A DNA stretch of 64,000 nucleotides from Crotophaga sulcirostris (GCA_013397455.1 VYZB01000016.1:2967886-3031885), one strand, 5' to 3'. Shown: positions 13,521 to 25,893, numbered from the stretch's first letter. Translations and numbers: made by a program. The notes: generated by a model from the letters alone, not told the origin.

Positions 13521-16500
13521 TCTTATCTATCCTTTGCATTATACAGTGCTATGTATTCTAGAATATACTGCCAAATTTCATGAAGAATTTTCTGATCACA
13601 AGGAACATGGGAAAACTGTCTCTGTCTTTAATACGAAATTGCTTTCAATTTTGTTACAAATGCTTTGTTGGCTTTTTGAAGTGCTTTAATATTTTCTCTC
13701 ATGATATTAAAAGGTGGAGTTTATGCTCAAATAATTAAATACAAGTATTTGTTTTCCAAGTGTAATTAGTCATACAGGCTTCTATATCATGCGTTTGAAA
13801 GGCTTAGTGTGGCTTTCTTGGTTTTACATACTTGATAAAATATACAGGAAATGCATTCAAATTTAAAAGAAGTTTGGCTAATAATTAATTTCCAAATCTA
13901 TTTTAAAGCTCTCAAGGGAATTTTCTCATAACAACCCATTTAAAATTAGGCCATGTATCAGGTGTTATTTTTGGTTCTATTTTTCAGGTTTTTCATTATC
14001 TCTTTGTCACAGTGGCTCAAGTGTTTAGATGCTTCAGAGATTACTTAAAATTCTAATCTTGCTGCAGTCCTTTCAGACGTATGTCAAGGTCAGAATTCCA
14101 TCCAAACCAAGGTGATTGATCAGGTTTGTATGCTTAATAAATGCCATTTGACAATGAAGTAATTGGCATCAAAACTAGTTGCACTTGATTACCCAGTCTT
14201 GATGGCCATCCTCAATTTGCAGCTGAGCAAAACAGCAACCATCAACAGGAGGGAAAGAAGTAACCTGAGCTCATGAGGTTTCCGTTGTAACAAAATGGCC
14301 GAGCATATCTGCTGTTATAACCGCTCAAAAAATACGTAAGCCCAGAATTTTTAGCCTGGTTTTTAAGGAAGCAGAGTTTAACAAACACTTTTCCTATTCT
14401 GTCTAGTAATTTTAGAACCTATTCAACGACATGTCACAGGGAAACAGAAGTCTTAAAGTTGTTACATTCCTTTAGGTTTCAATAAGTTAATGGCTACATA
14501 GAAAGATTGGCCAGATATGTGGATCTGACATCTACATGCCCTGCAGTCCAGTTTTACTTCAGACCAGCTTGGACTGAATACCTAGTAGCACTTGGAATGC
14601 ATTTAGTGCTCTTCTCAAGCAAGCTTTCTGGTTTGATTTCATCCTAAAGGATTTGCGTGCACCTAGACTTTTCTGTAAATGAAACCGAAGTATAAGAAGT
14701 AGCCATGATCCGTAGACAAGCTTCAAAAATACACTCCTGATCAAAATTAAAATGCCAGTGTGGATGCATGTTGAATATGCTAGATACATGTGAGGCAATG
14801 TATTCGAGTGCATGAAAAACTGAAGGCTTAGAGGATAGGGAGATATGAATCATGACAAATAACTAACAGATTCTGGGTTGACAAGGAGATATGGAATACC
14901 TCTGACTATTTTGTGCACAACCTGAAGAAAAGAACAGAATATTAAGATAAAAGGGAAGCGTGCTTGGAACACAGGAATGCATAGAGAAGGCTATACATAG
15001 GGAAGTCTCTTTCTCAAAGAAATTGTAGTAACATTTTCCTTTACACTTTTTCAATTTCAGACATCTTTCCTTGACTTATCTGTTTACACTCAGTTTTACC
15101 AAGCTGGTCTTTGCCCAGTTTTAGTTGTGCTCATTCCTGCTGTCCTGAATATCCCTGATTTTATTCTTTATACACGTTCATTCTGTCTGTTTGTCAGACA
15201 GATTCCTCAATCGCCTTTCCATTATGAAGAACATAAAACTTGCATGTGGCTTTTCTTTCTTGTCAGAGTCAACACTACGGCAACTTTACAGTACAGAAGA
15301 AACAGTAACTGTGAAAGTCCTTTCTTGGGTTTAGTTATAGACAGTGTTGAAACACTTGCACATTTTCTTTTGGAAATTAATGATGAAACTGAACTATAGG
15401 TATTGTTATTAATTCGACCTGTAATATACAAATCCAAGTTGTCTTAGTTAAGACTTTGTAGGAAAGAAAGGAAAAAAATCTACTTTTTAAAAATAAATAG
15501 ATGTTTCCTGATGTTAATTTCTTGTGTATATTCAAATTCTACTCATATTTCTATTATTTGTATATTGCTTCAGTTGTCAGGCATTCCAAGGCAATGCCAA
15601 ACAGTAGCATTAGGAAAGAAGCAGATTCATTATATTTTCCTTTAGGTCTGAAAAATTTAGTACTGTGATGCAATGGTTTCTAAATCTTATGATTTGTCTT
15701 TCATGCTTTTTTTGACTCTAAATATGCAAATGTGTCATGGCGTAAGAACATCATTGTCCATTTATATAGATTCCTACCTATGTTTGTTTAGAAATAGATA
15801 TATAAATGAGTACATATACTATCAGGATTTGTGTAAGAAATAATTTCTAATACATTGTTTAAGTTCTTCAGATAAGTCCCATGTCTTTCTAAACATATAA
15901 CTTGTTATTGTGTATTTGCTAATTAAAAATAGAGACATAACTGTGTTGATTTGTTGGTGTAAGTAATTATTCCTACTGACTTAAAAAACAAGTTTCCGGG
16001 TGCGTGAGTACTAAGTGAATGCTTCATTTTTTCCCAATATTGAATTATTGTCAAGATCTGTTAATACAGTCATGTTCTTTAACAGGCATGGCGACTTGCA
16101 TATCTTATTGTATCATATCATATCACATCATAAGAGTTTTTTAAACTGATGTCATTCTTTTTCTTTTTTCTTCCCAATAAGGGTTATATTTTTTGAAACA
16201 CGTTCAACACAGATTTTCCTGTTTATTTTATTCATGCAAGTATGTTTCCATGGAGACAACGCTGAGGTTCATTTCCGCTGCAGTTCTAAACAGTCATTTA
16301 TTTGTAGATCAACAACACAAATCAACTTTTCTGCATGTTGTGACAGTCCTAAGGAAATTAGTTCACGGGCTATATCTAAAGTTCATTTCCATGTTTGCAT
16401 TTACATACACAGACGTAGTATAGTTCTCCTTCACAAAACCACCATTTACTTTTTATGAATTTAGACATATGATTTGGATGCAGTTACAGCTATATCAGTA

Positions 16501-19500
16501 TTAAGGAATGTTGGAATATTTCTGGTGAATAATCCTGATCCCATGTTGTCACAGAGACCCAAGGGCCTACCATTTTCTTTCAAAGCCTTGCTACTTCCCT
16601 GTCATCACAGCAAAAAGAAAACTGCAGCACTCTCAGTGGGTGCCACTCTGTGGACCAATATTGTGAAGTCTGCTGCAGAGAGAACTTGGCCTCTCGCTGT
16701 AAGCATACTGATTTTCAGCACAGATAGTGACTCATGGCCCTCAGGCAAAATGGAGGAAAAGTGACCCACACTGCTTAGTCTTCTCAAGAACATATTGACC
16801 ATATTAAATGTCACTGTAGTTTATCAATACTGTGTTTTATAGCATGCTGCTGAGAATATGTATTACCTGACATAAGCTATTTGGAGGGTGTTTTGACGAT
16901 ACCAAGTTTGCTGAAGTAATATCATGCTGTACAGAGTGTTAGAAACGGGTGCCTAGTGACCTTTTCATTAAAATGATCTGACAGGCACCCTCATACAGCT
17001 TCGGTTAGGAACCTAAGATTCCTGTGTGTTCAGGATAGTTCTGTAAACTCCATGGAGGGATTTATGTCCCCTGTTTTATTAGGTATAGTTATGATATTTT
17101 AACTAGGTAATTTTTTATAACTATTGACTATTCACTGTTAATTGTACTTAAATTAATTAAACTGTGGTGGAGTTTTGAACTAGGACAAAAAAGGATATTT
17201 CTGTGCAATTACAATTAAACATCAACTTACCAAACACAAGACCATAAAAGCTCAAGGAACATATTTTTTTGCAATTTCTTTGTTTCAAATTCGTTGAAAT
17301 TCAACAGAGATTAAAAAGTGTTCTCTAACAAAAGCCAGAGAGATAGCCAGAGCAATCACAGTCTCAAATTTCCTTAAGAAATATCAAGTCAAAAAAAGAC
17401 AAAATATTTTTGCTTGTCTTATTAACAAATATTTTGCAAAATGAAGATATTTAACAAAACAAGTATAGTAGAAACTTAAATAGTAATTGAAGCATCACAA
17501 AAAGAAAATGAAAGAATTAATAAGGTGAATGCTGATTATGCAGTTGTTTCTTACCAGTGTTATTCACTTCAAGCATATTCTAGCTGGCGTTCTAGAACAA
17601 ATCTTTGAAGATCAGATTTTAATGAAATTCCTGAATACTGCTCAGGAACAATTAAAAGGTTGGGTTTTTTTCACTTATGGGTTCTCTAACCTGCTGCTCC
17701 ATGATTATTTTTAAGAATGTTGTCCCTAAGCATTCTGCAGGAATGTGTTATACATTATAGAAAGTAAGTAAAAAGCTCTAGGAAAAATCGATTTATTAGC
17801 TTGCACTGTTTGAAAATAAAATTTGTACGTGTAGTAAATAAATAAGAAGCTTCAAAGATGAAGTGATGTCTTTATGCCTGCATTTCGTTTTCCTGATTTT
17901 CTGAATGTGTTAATTACTTTGTGAAAATTATGCTAATGCTACCTTGTACTGTGAGTAAAATACTGTATTTTGTTTTTCTTAAGCTGTCTCCATTAACCTT
18001 AATTTGCAGATGTTGTTGACTCGATCTATTAGTTTTTAGGCATTTTATAACTAAAATGTCTCAAGTTATCTTTCTCTCCAATTTAAATGCTGAAAAGAAA
18101 CTACACAGCTTTTGCAATCCATCTGTCTATATAATTATACTATGATTTAAATTGCTTGATAATAGCAGTATTAGTAGCCTGCATTTCTGTAGACACTGAT
18201 TTAAAGTGTCTTAGTCCTGTAAAACTGAACATATGTCATCGGAATACATGTCACATTTCCCTTGTAGTCTTTGGGAAATTGTTTTGAAGAAAGTAAAGAT
18301 ATTCGTGTTGCTTATTTTGTAAGGTTTAAATGAATATACGAATATTATAATCCAGTTTCAGGTGTTTGCTGTTTCTCTTAAAATGTGGGTATTTAATTCC
18401 ATGCTTAATGGTTATGATTTTTCACTTTCTTTTCTTATTAATTCTCTCTAAACTGACAATAATCTTTGCACTTGGTAAAATGCAACATGAAACATATTTT
18501 GCTACAAATTTAGAGGAACAAAACTTTTATTCATTAATATATTTGAGTTTTGTTTATTTTTCTAGAATTACTTTTTTCAAAAAGTAGTTGAAGAGCCCTG
18601 AGCTATTCATAAAAGTGATTCCTGCCTTACTTTAACTGTATGATGAAGATGAAAGAGTCTTGTTGAAAAGTATGGTCCCTGTTCTGTCTTTAACGCCTGA
18701 GGATGGAAAAACATTAGGTCATTCTAGACGAGTCTAAGTTGGGAGAAAACCAGGCCACCATTTTCAAAATGCCGAGTCATAGGAGTCCTAACTAGGAAAG
18801 ATAGTTGGGCAAGTATAAATGTATTTGAATCAGAACTATAACATTACATGGTATCATATTTTTTTTCCCACTCATATGCATGACCTTAACAGAACAACAA
18901 AGAATTTACCATCCTTATTAGAGTTCTAAATAATTTTACAGCTTACACTAGAAGGCACTTACAATCTTTCAGATTTTTTTAATTGATTAGTATAATTTAC
19001 AGAACAAATAATGGTTACAAAGGTATAACTCTTGCTAAAAAAAACACCCTTTTTTGTTGGAATCAGTATACAAACTTTGATTATTCCACTAAAAGTCCAT
19101 AATTTTTTTAGGCTTTAGTGGAAGAAATACGCATAATGGCATAAGTGAAGAGTATTTAATATTTCTGAATATATGTATTTAAAATAAAAAAGAATTTGGG
19201 AAGTGAAATATGGCACCCAAAATCTGTAGATTCAGTGGATTTTTCTAATTTGCCAAATTCTAAACTTTCAGATCCTACATTCAATTTTGTGGAATAAAAT
19301 TGTATATTGGGATATATAAAAATAAAAAATAAAAAATACTGAGGCTGGTTTGACAAAATAATTTAAAATGGTTAATACTGTTGAGAATTTTCTTTCTTGG
19401 TATTCTGTTTCATAAGGTTTGTAATGAAACTAAATATTTATGCATTTTTCATATTTATGGAGTTTGACTGTACTAGAGTGCTTAATAAGCACTTAATAAG

Positions 19501-22039
19501 GTAAATTCTACAGTATAAAAACATAGACTAGTATATGAGGTTAAGGGAGCTGATGTGTTGTAAATGCTATGGCGGATGACTAGGAGTAGGGTCTAGTGGT
19601 AGACACCATATTGTCCTTTTTCATTTTCTGTGCCTTCATCACATGAGCCAGAAGAGGAAGGTAAGATTTCACTGTCCCCTAGCAACACAGAGACTCTTCA
19701 TTATTAAATGCCATCTTACCTTTTTTGTTTTATGCGTTTAAAAAAAAAACGCACAAAAAAGGGGTGATTTTTTTTGGTAAGGAAATGTTTTTAGGTTGGG
19801 GTATATGTTTAGCAAGGTTTCTCTATAGATCACCCTTAAGAATTTTCCAGTTCTTGATGACTATAATTATTAAAATTGTGCCCTAGTTTTGCCATTTAAT
19901 ACAGACAGGTCCACTTTTTTTGGTTTTTTTTTCCCTAATTAATTGCTTATTGGAGGAAAAAAGCCCCACTTAACAATGAAAACCTAGGCATAGTACTAGA
20001 AAGAATTTCAGAGTATGATTTTGAAATACTATATTTTGAGTAATGTAATGCAAGACTAGAACAGATTGGACTTTTTATACACATTCAAGACATTTCTTCA
20101 AGAATATTGAACATAGAGAAGGAGATCAAATGTGTCTCAAAGTGTCTCATTACAATTTGTAAACAGATGTTTCATTTAGTTTAGTCATTTCTAATGAATG
20201 AATGTGGTAGTTTTCCAAAAAATTCCCTACAGGGAGATTTCATGGATGCGCTGTTACTATTGAACTAAGTGAGACAGAATTCCAGATTTGTTTGCTGGAA
20301 GTATGTCATATTTTCATCACAAAACCAAACATAAACCACGAAGATAATGCTTAGTGACAGTTCATCTTGAAATTTCAGCAGATGTCAAAGAGGTGGAAGT
20401 TAGATAACTGAGAGAGAAGAGAGTGAAAAATATGCGATAAAGCTTTTTTTATATCTGAGATGTTGTTTTATCAGAGTGGATGTTGCACCTGTGGCAACAA
20501 AGTGACTATTATAGCCTGACATGTCATTGTAAAAAAATTATTGAATCTCATTGTAAGTAATTTACTGGCTGTTATTTGCTTTATAAATTTTGGAAATGCA
20601 TATGTATCACATGGGTACATATAGTATCAAAAGGCTAAAACAGAAAAAGTGTTTGGATTTTGGTGGCTTATTTTGAAAAAGTATTAATGTAGATAGGGAA
20701 GCAGAGTAAGGTATTGTTTTAAGGTTGGGGGCAAACTTCAGTTTTCTAACTGATGGTAAATTATTATGAGCTAACTGAGTGACATAATTCCAGAGTGCTC
20801 TGTTGTCTTCTTTTTTAGCTGTCATTAATCTGTAGGACTGCTGCTTACCCGGGAATATCCAGGGCCTTGGGAATAAAAGAAAAGAATGGGTTTTCTAGAT
20901 CATTGATGTTGTTGATCAGCAGTACGGAACAACAACCACTCTTCAGCACTGGGCTCCATGAGGCATTCCCTACACAAGCCAACCTCAGAATTGCCTTGCA
21001 AAGTCAGAATGATTTAAAACACCCAAAGCATGAAGTTTTATTGTAATTTCCATTTTGTTATGTGCTTGTCTACGCAACACATTACTAATGCTATAATGTT
21101 AGAGATGGCCATGCATGTGTTGCTGACATAAGCATATTAAATGGGATCAATTGATTGACACAATAAAGGGTTCAAATCACATTTTATACCGTATCTTGTA
21201 GCATACTGAAAGTGAGTGATTGCTCTGATAGTCTGAATCAAGCCTTCCCCTGTCTGTGACAGAAAATGTCTCCATGGAAAGGGTACTAATTCCATTCACT
21301 TTGATTGTGAAAGGGAAGACAAATTATCCAATTACTAAACACACACTTCCGGGCAATACAAAGTAACACGATGATTAATTGAACCATGTAGGGAGAAATA
21401 CTTTTTTTACTTCAGGAAATCTGAAACAAGCAGCATGGAAATAAGTACTGAGTTTGTGGATAAGACAGATATTTTACTAGCTGAATGAAGACAAGAAAGT
21501 TTCCAAATCTACCAAATAAAATTCCTAAACATTTTTACTTTAGACATATTTCTCTGTGGTCATATTTCTTCGATTTTTAATCTGATTGTAATTCCTTACT
21601 CAGATCCTTTTGACCAAAGCCATGTTTATCTGTATTCCTTTGATCAATACTCCTCAGTAAGAACACAAATTCAGGCACCATTTTCCTATCACTTCAGTAA
21701 TTAAAGGTTTGAAGGAGTTTTGTTTCTTGTGGGTCTTCTGAGAGAAGATAATTGAATCCCAGTCTAAAACGCAGTTTCCTTAAGCTAGTAATAAAATAAT
21801 AATGTTATCTGCCATGAGCTCAACTAGGTAAGATACATATACAAATAACATATGTAACAATATATATAATAGCTTTAATATAGTGTAAAAAAGAAAAAAA
21901 ACTCCTTTAAAAAATCAGTCTTTAAAAGCAGCCTTCTTCTCATCTGTCTTGATTACACTTTCTAAAAATCATTGTTATGAGTGCGCTTGATATCCAGAAG
22001 AAAGGGAAAATGTGTTATGTAAAAATATATCAATTTCTG
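13521..22039. other. unique AT-rich non-coding sequence
   Basis: No gene is recognised. The stretch holds copy 2 of the 121-base exact repeat (18981-19101), a short imperfect TCATA-rich run near 16107-16130, and two patches with more complex, balanced sequence (about 14125-14345 and 20825-21340) that look like candidate conserved non-coding elements. Overlapping open frames at 14559-14853, 15127-15437 and 16193-16814 occur on both strands and resemble no known protein. Confidence 0.6.
18981..19101. repeat. 121-bp exact dispersed repeat, copy 2
   Basis: Identical to 9248-9368 over all 121 bases and in the same orientation. Here the block is flanked by a 9-base direct repeat ATTTTTTTA (18973-18981 and 19102-19110), which could be a target-site duplication, though an A/T run is weak evidence. 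Read on the minus strand the unit starts TATGGACTTTTAGTGG and ends CAATT followed by seven A's, i.e. it could be a short poly(A)-tailed insert. Avian CR1 does not normally make poly(A)-tailed copies, so origin by retroposition is only one option; templated DNA-repair insertion and gene conversion are others. Confidence 0.95.
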
Positions 22040-22739
22040 TCATGAGAAGCAAATTTGATAATTTCAGGACCATGGTTTTTGAAAGTTCGTGTTGACTGTG
22101 AAAGTTGCCCAACGAGTGGAAAAAAGGCAAATGTCATGCCCATTCTCATGAAGAGTAGGAAGAAGTATTTGAGATACAGCATAGTCAGCCTCAGCTTGGC
22201 TCCCAGGAAGACCATGAAATATTCCTAGGATAATAACAAATTCTCTTGGAAGACATTTCCATATATGTCTAAAGATAAGAAAATTACAACCACAAAGATT
22301 CATCAAGGGCAAATAATACTTCACCAGTCTGATTGAATTTTGTGATTAGACGATTGGCTCAGTGGATGAGGAAGGAGCAATGGATGTCATTTGTCTTGAC
22401 TTAAACACAACTTTTAATGTGGTATCTCTTAGCTGTGGTATCCTTTTAATCAAATGGGAAAGAGATGGGTTGGTTGGGTAAACTACAGAAGATTGCTGCA
22501 AGGTGTGTGACAACCAACAGGCTGTTTTTCTAGAGGCATTGCTCAGACATCTCTACTGCAGCCAGTGTTATTTAACATCTTCATCAACAAACAGAAAAAT
22601 GGAAGGAACTACAACCAGAACAATGGTGACAGATGATACCAAACTAGGGGGGGGTACCATTCAAAGCAGTCTCAGAAATGAGCTGCTAGAAGCGTTGTGA
22701 AGTCTGATAAGGACAAATAGGAAATCAGATGGAGTTAAA
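22040..22739 (+). mobile_element. CR1 LINE internal fragment, plus strand
   Basis: Although no long frame survives, the plus strand follows CR1 ORF2 reverse transcriptase in order. TGGAAAAAAGGCAAATGTCA (from about 22119) matches the start of the finger region. GATGAGGAAGGAGCAATGGA with TGTCTTGACTTAAACACAAC matches the motif A region. TTATTTAACATCTTCATCAA follows, then GATGATACCAAACTAGGGGG, the remains of the D-D-T-K-L catalytic box (motif C). Frameshifts and stops are frequent, so this is one of the oldest copies in the window. It ends at about 22739, where an opposite-strand CR1 begins. Confidence 0.85.
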
Positions 22740-22973
22740 TAACCTTATGAAACGGTAGAGACTGGCACTCATTGTGAAAAATTGTCCTTTTGTGTCTAAT
22801 TGGAATCTCACCAACTTGTACCCATTGCCCCTCATCTTTTCCATGTGACTCCTTGTAAAAAGGGAACCTCCATCTTCTTTGTAGCACCCTTGAACTACTG
22901 GAACATGGTGATAAGCTCTTCCCTTGGCCTTCTTTTCTCAAGGCTACAAAAACCCAGTTCTCCCAGCCTTTCC

Positions 22974-23162
22974 TCATATGGAAAAGTAGTCTGCATTATA
23001 TTTTCCATGGTGCAAGGCTTTAAACTTGTCCTTGTTGAATTTCATAATGTTCATGTTAGCCCACCCTTCCAGCCTATTGAGGTCTTCCTGCAGGGTGGCT
23101 CTCCCTTCTGAAGTGTCCATCTCCCCACTCAGTTTGGTATCATCAATAAACTCAGGGTACAC
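22974..23162 (-). pseudogene. CR1 ORF2 RT catalytic-box remnant
   Basis: A 62-codon minus-strand frame contains FIDDTKLSGEMDTSEGR, where family members have F-A-D-D-T-K-L (RT motif C with the two catalytic aspartates, residues 7 and 8 here). The alanine between F and the first D is isoleucine in this copy. Downstream the frame keeps the LNRLEGWANMNIMKFN region that follows the RT domain in CR1. It is separated from the upstream RT fragment at 23351-23743 by frameshifts, so no functional polymerase is encoded. Confidence 0.85.
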
Positions 23163-23350
23163 TTGATGCCATCAGCCAGATCACTTATGAAGTTATTAAA
23201 CAGCGTTTGGCCCAATATCGATCCCTGGGAGACCCCACTTGTAACAGGTTGCCAGTTTAAAAAGGATCTATTTACCGCCACCCTCTGCGTGCAGCGACTG
23301 CCCTATCTACTGCCCAGACCACCCGTCTAGACCATAATGCATCAGTTTCT

Positions 23351-23743
23351 CTAGCAGGATGCTGTGGGAACAGTATCAAAAGCCTTGGAGAAATCCAGGT
23401 AGACAATGCCCACCATTGGCCCCACATCAACCAAGAAGGTTACTTTGTCATAGAAGGACATCAGGTTTATCAAACACAATTTGCCCTTGGTGAATCTGTG
23501 CTGGCTTTTACCAATCACGTGCTTCATTTGACTTGTGATAGCCAGCAGGAGGATTTGTTCCAGAATTTTTCCAGGGACTGAAGTAAGACTGATGGGTCTA
23601 TAATTGCTTGGATCCTCCTTTAAGCCCTTCCTGTAGATGGAGGTGACATTCTTCCAGTCTTCTGAGACGTCTTCAGGTCTCCAGAACTTCACAAAGATGA
23701 TGGAGAGTGGCCTCACCACAATGTCAGACAGCTCTATTAACAC
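23351..23743 (-). pseudogene. CR1 ORF2 reverse transcriptase fragment
   Basis: This 130-codon frame is the longest in the window and is clearly the N-terminal half of a CR1-type (non-LTR) reverse transcriptase. NYRPISLTSVPGKILEQ at residues 47-63 is the finger motif; QHRFTKGKLC at 81-90 follows. IVYLDFSKAFDTV at 113-125 is motif A, with the first catalytic aspartate at residue 117. The frame ends soon after motif A at an unnatural stop, and motifs B and C lie in other frames further left. The protein would have copied CR1 RNA at the target site in the nucleus; this copy is dead. Confidence 0.93.
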
Positions 23744-23795
23744 CTTCAGGTGGATATTGTCAGGGCCTATTGATTTGTAGGCATCAAATCAGTTT

Positions 23796-25264
23796 GGGGG
23801 CTTTACTAAAATTACAACATGTTTTTATGCAATTTTATCAGTGTATGTTACATTAAATGTGAGGCTATGTATCCATCTTTAGAAATTATTTATGACGTGT
23901 TTGATGGTTAGACAGTTACTCCAGGTTTGTGGTTTTTGTTCAGGATCCAGTACTCAGTACTATATACTGCTTTTTTGCGGGGTGAACAAGTGCTCTGAAG
24001 AAGGCATATGAACTAGATCCTCAAGTTGCATAGTGATGGAATGGATCTTGGGAGAGATGACACCTTGTGGAGGCATCATGTGACTAGCAATGGAAAGAAA
24101 TTAGGATTTTGGTAGGATCTGGAATCCTGGAATGCAAAGGAGTCTGACACTGCTAGATGGCCTCAGCTAAATTAGTGGAGAGGAATGCCACAAGCAAGTA
24201 GAGAATACAGTCAGGAAGGACGTTACATTTTAGCTCACTCTTGGCCTAGAACTTTCTTAGAATAGATTCCAAAAACACACATAAAGTTTTCCTGTTTTAA
24301 GGAAAAAGGTGTTAAACAGTTTATAATGAAAAAGACATTTTAGGAAACAGTCCAGAACTGAAAGAATACACTTTAGACAGTGCAATCTGAATATGTATTA
24401 GAAAAAAGTATAGAAAACATAGCAAAATGAAAACTTACTTATGCAAAATATTACTTGCCATGGTAATAATTATCATATTAGTTCTAATTTTAAGAATGCT
24501 ATTTCAGTCCAGGTTGTGGTAACGATGACCACCTTAGGAATGATTTGATGATGAAGCAGCATTTTTTAATATGTGTATATATATGCACACAAGGATGTGT
24601 CACAGGAACATTAAATGCTGATTCATGCTGACTTAGATATTTAATCTGGGGATATTGTCTTTCTCTATTAATATTAGTGAGCTTTGGTGTGATGTTGCCA
24701 CTTCGTTATCATTTCATCTTATTCCTGCTTTCAGTCACTGAGAATTGGCCTCTTTCCTTACGCAGCATCAGCACATCCTATGTATGACCTTTGGAAAAAG
24801 AGTTAGCAGCTCAGCTAGGTAAAATAATGTGAGCTGCAAAGATAAACAGAAGATATAGAAAATAATAATATATCACTCCTTAAACCTATGGCCTTTAATA
24901 TAATTCCTTTGGCTTGCTCCCTTGAATGTAATTGCCAATAAACACAAGAAGCAAGAACTTTTACCAATTAGATACAAGTATTTTCAAGTGCGCAATATGT
25001 AATTTCCAGTGTTGACTCTTCTGTAATAACATGATATACTACAAATACTTTTACATTTTTATGTTAGTATTCAGAAAGAACACAAACATTTTATTGCATT
25101 ATATTGATATTAATATTTATATTTATAAAATAAAATTATACATTAAATTCACGTAGATATAGTCAGTTTTATGCCTTGCATGTTTATATGCATTTACTAC
25201 CCTGTATGGAAACTGTTATGCAAAAGTTATCCTTATGCAAAATATAAAATCATCCACCAAAGGT
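23796..25264. other. unique sequence between CR1 copies
   Basis: No gene or known repeat is recognised. The stretch is AT-rich with a short ATATGTGTATATATATGCAC dinucleotide-like run near 24572. Nothing in it suggests a promoter or exon. Confidence 0.6.
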
Positions 25265-25893
25265 CTTGGTAGTCTGAAGAGGTCCCTGCTGACTGGAAGC
25301 TAGCCAGTTATTCCAGTTTACAAGAAGGGCATGAGGGATGACCCAGGAAACTGCAGACCTATTAGTCTAACCTCAGTTCCTGGAGAAATTATGCATGTAG
25401 TTTTTCTGGATTTCAATGAGGCTTTTAAGACCCTCCCTCACAGCATCCTTCTGGACAAGTTGTCCAACTGTGAGATGAGTGTGTTCACAGTGCACTAAGG
25501 ACTTTTTGTTTCCCGAGTTTAGAGAAGAGGAGGCTGAGGGGTGACCTGATCACACTGTACAGCTTCCAGAGGAGGGGAAGCAGAGAGGGAGGAGCTGATC
25601 TCTTCTCCTTGGTATCCAGAGATAGGACACATGGGAATGGTTCAAAGCTGGGCCCTAGGAGGTTTAGGCTGAACATCAGGAAGCATTTATTTACTGAGAG
25701 GGTGGTCAAACACTGAAACAGACTTCCTAGAGAAGTGGTCGATGCCCTATGCCTGTCAGTGTTTAAGAGGCATTTAGACAACACCCTTAATAATTGTCTT
25801 TAACTCTTGGTCATGCCTGAGGCGATCAGGCAGTTGGGATAGATGATCATTTTAGGTCCCTTCCAACTGGAACAGTCTATTCTATTCTAAAAT
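25265..25893 (+). mobile_element. CR1 LINE with internal deletions, plus strand
   Basis: Three CR1 blocks are joined in order. Bases 25265-25390 cover the RT finger region (GATGACCCAGGAAACTGCAG, then ACCTCAGTTCCTGGAGA). Bases 25395-25490 cover motif A (translating as VVFLDFNEAFKTLPHSILLD). From about 25500 the sequence is the ORF2 C-terminus and 3' end (TTAGAGAAGAGGAGGCTGAG, then TAGGTCCCTTCCAACTGG). The tail is a TTCTATTCTA microsatellite ending near 25893. The segment between the finger region and motif A and most of the RT palm are missing, so deletion has removed at least two internal parts. Confidence 0.92.

Larger units (their letters stand above)
22740..23795 (-). mobile_element. CR1 LINE, ORF2 RT to C-terminus, minus strand
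   Basis: This is the longest CR1 copy in the window. From right to left it holds the RT finger and palm region (23351-23743), the QGS-type motif B region (about 23210-23240, in a frame-shifted section), the catalytic motif C box (FIDD, about 23140) and the ORF2 C-terminal region (22760-22990). The CR1 3' tail is missing on the left: the copy stops within the C-terminal region where it meets the plus-strand CR1. It is less decayed than its neighbour. The two copies lie tail to tail and both contain RT sequence, so they form a diverged inverted repeat. Confidence 0.95.

Noticed and set aside
14730..14762. CACTCCTGATCAAAATTAAA, resembling a Tc1/mariner-type terminal repeat
   Set aside because: No matching inverted end or TA target duplication was found nearby, so a short chance match is as likely.
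16474..16764. 96-codon open frame with a GTAAGC donor-like word near 16700
   Set aside because: An antisense frame of similar length overlaps it, the product resembles nothing known, and a single GTAAGC word is common by chance.
22503..22700. 65-codon plus-strand frame
   Set aside because: It is an out-of-frame reading of the degraded plus-strand CR1 at 22040-22739.
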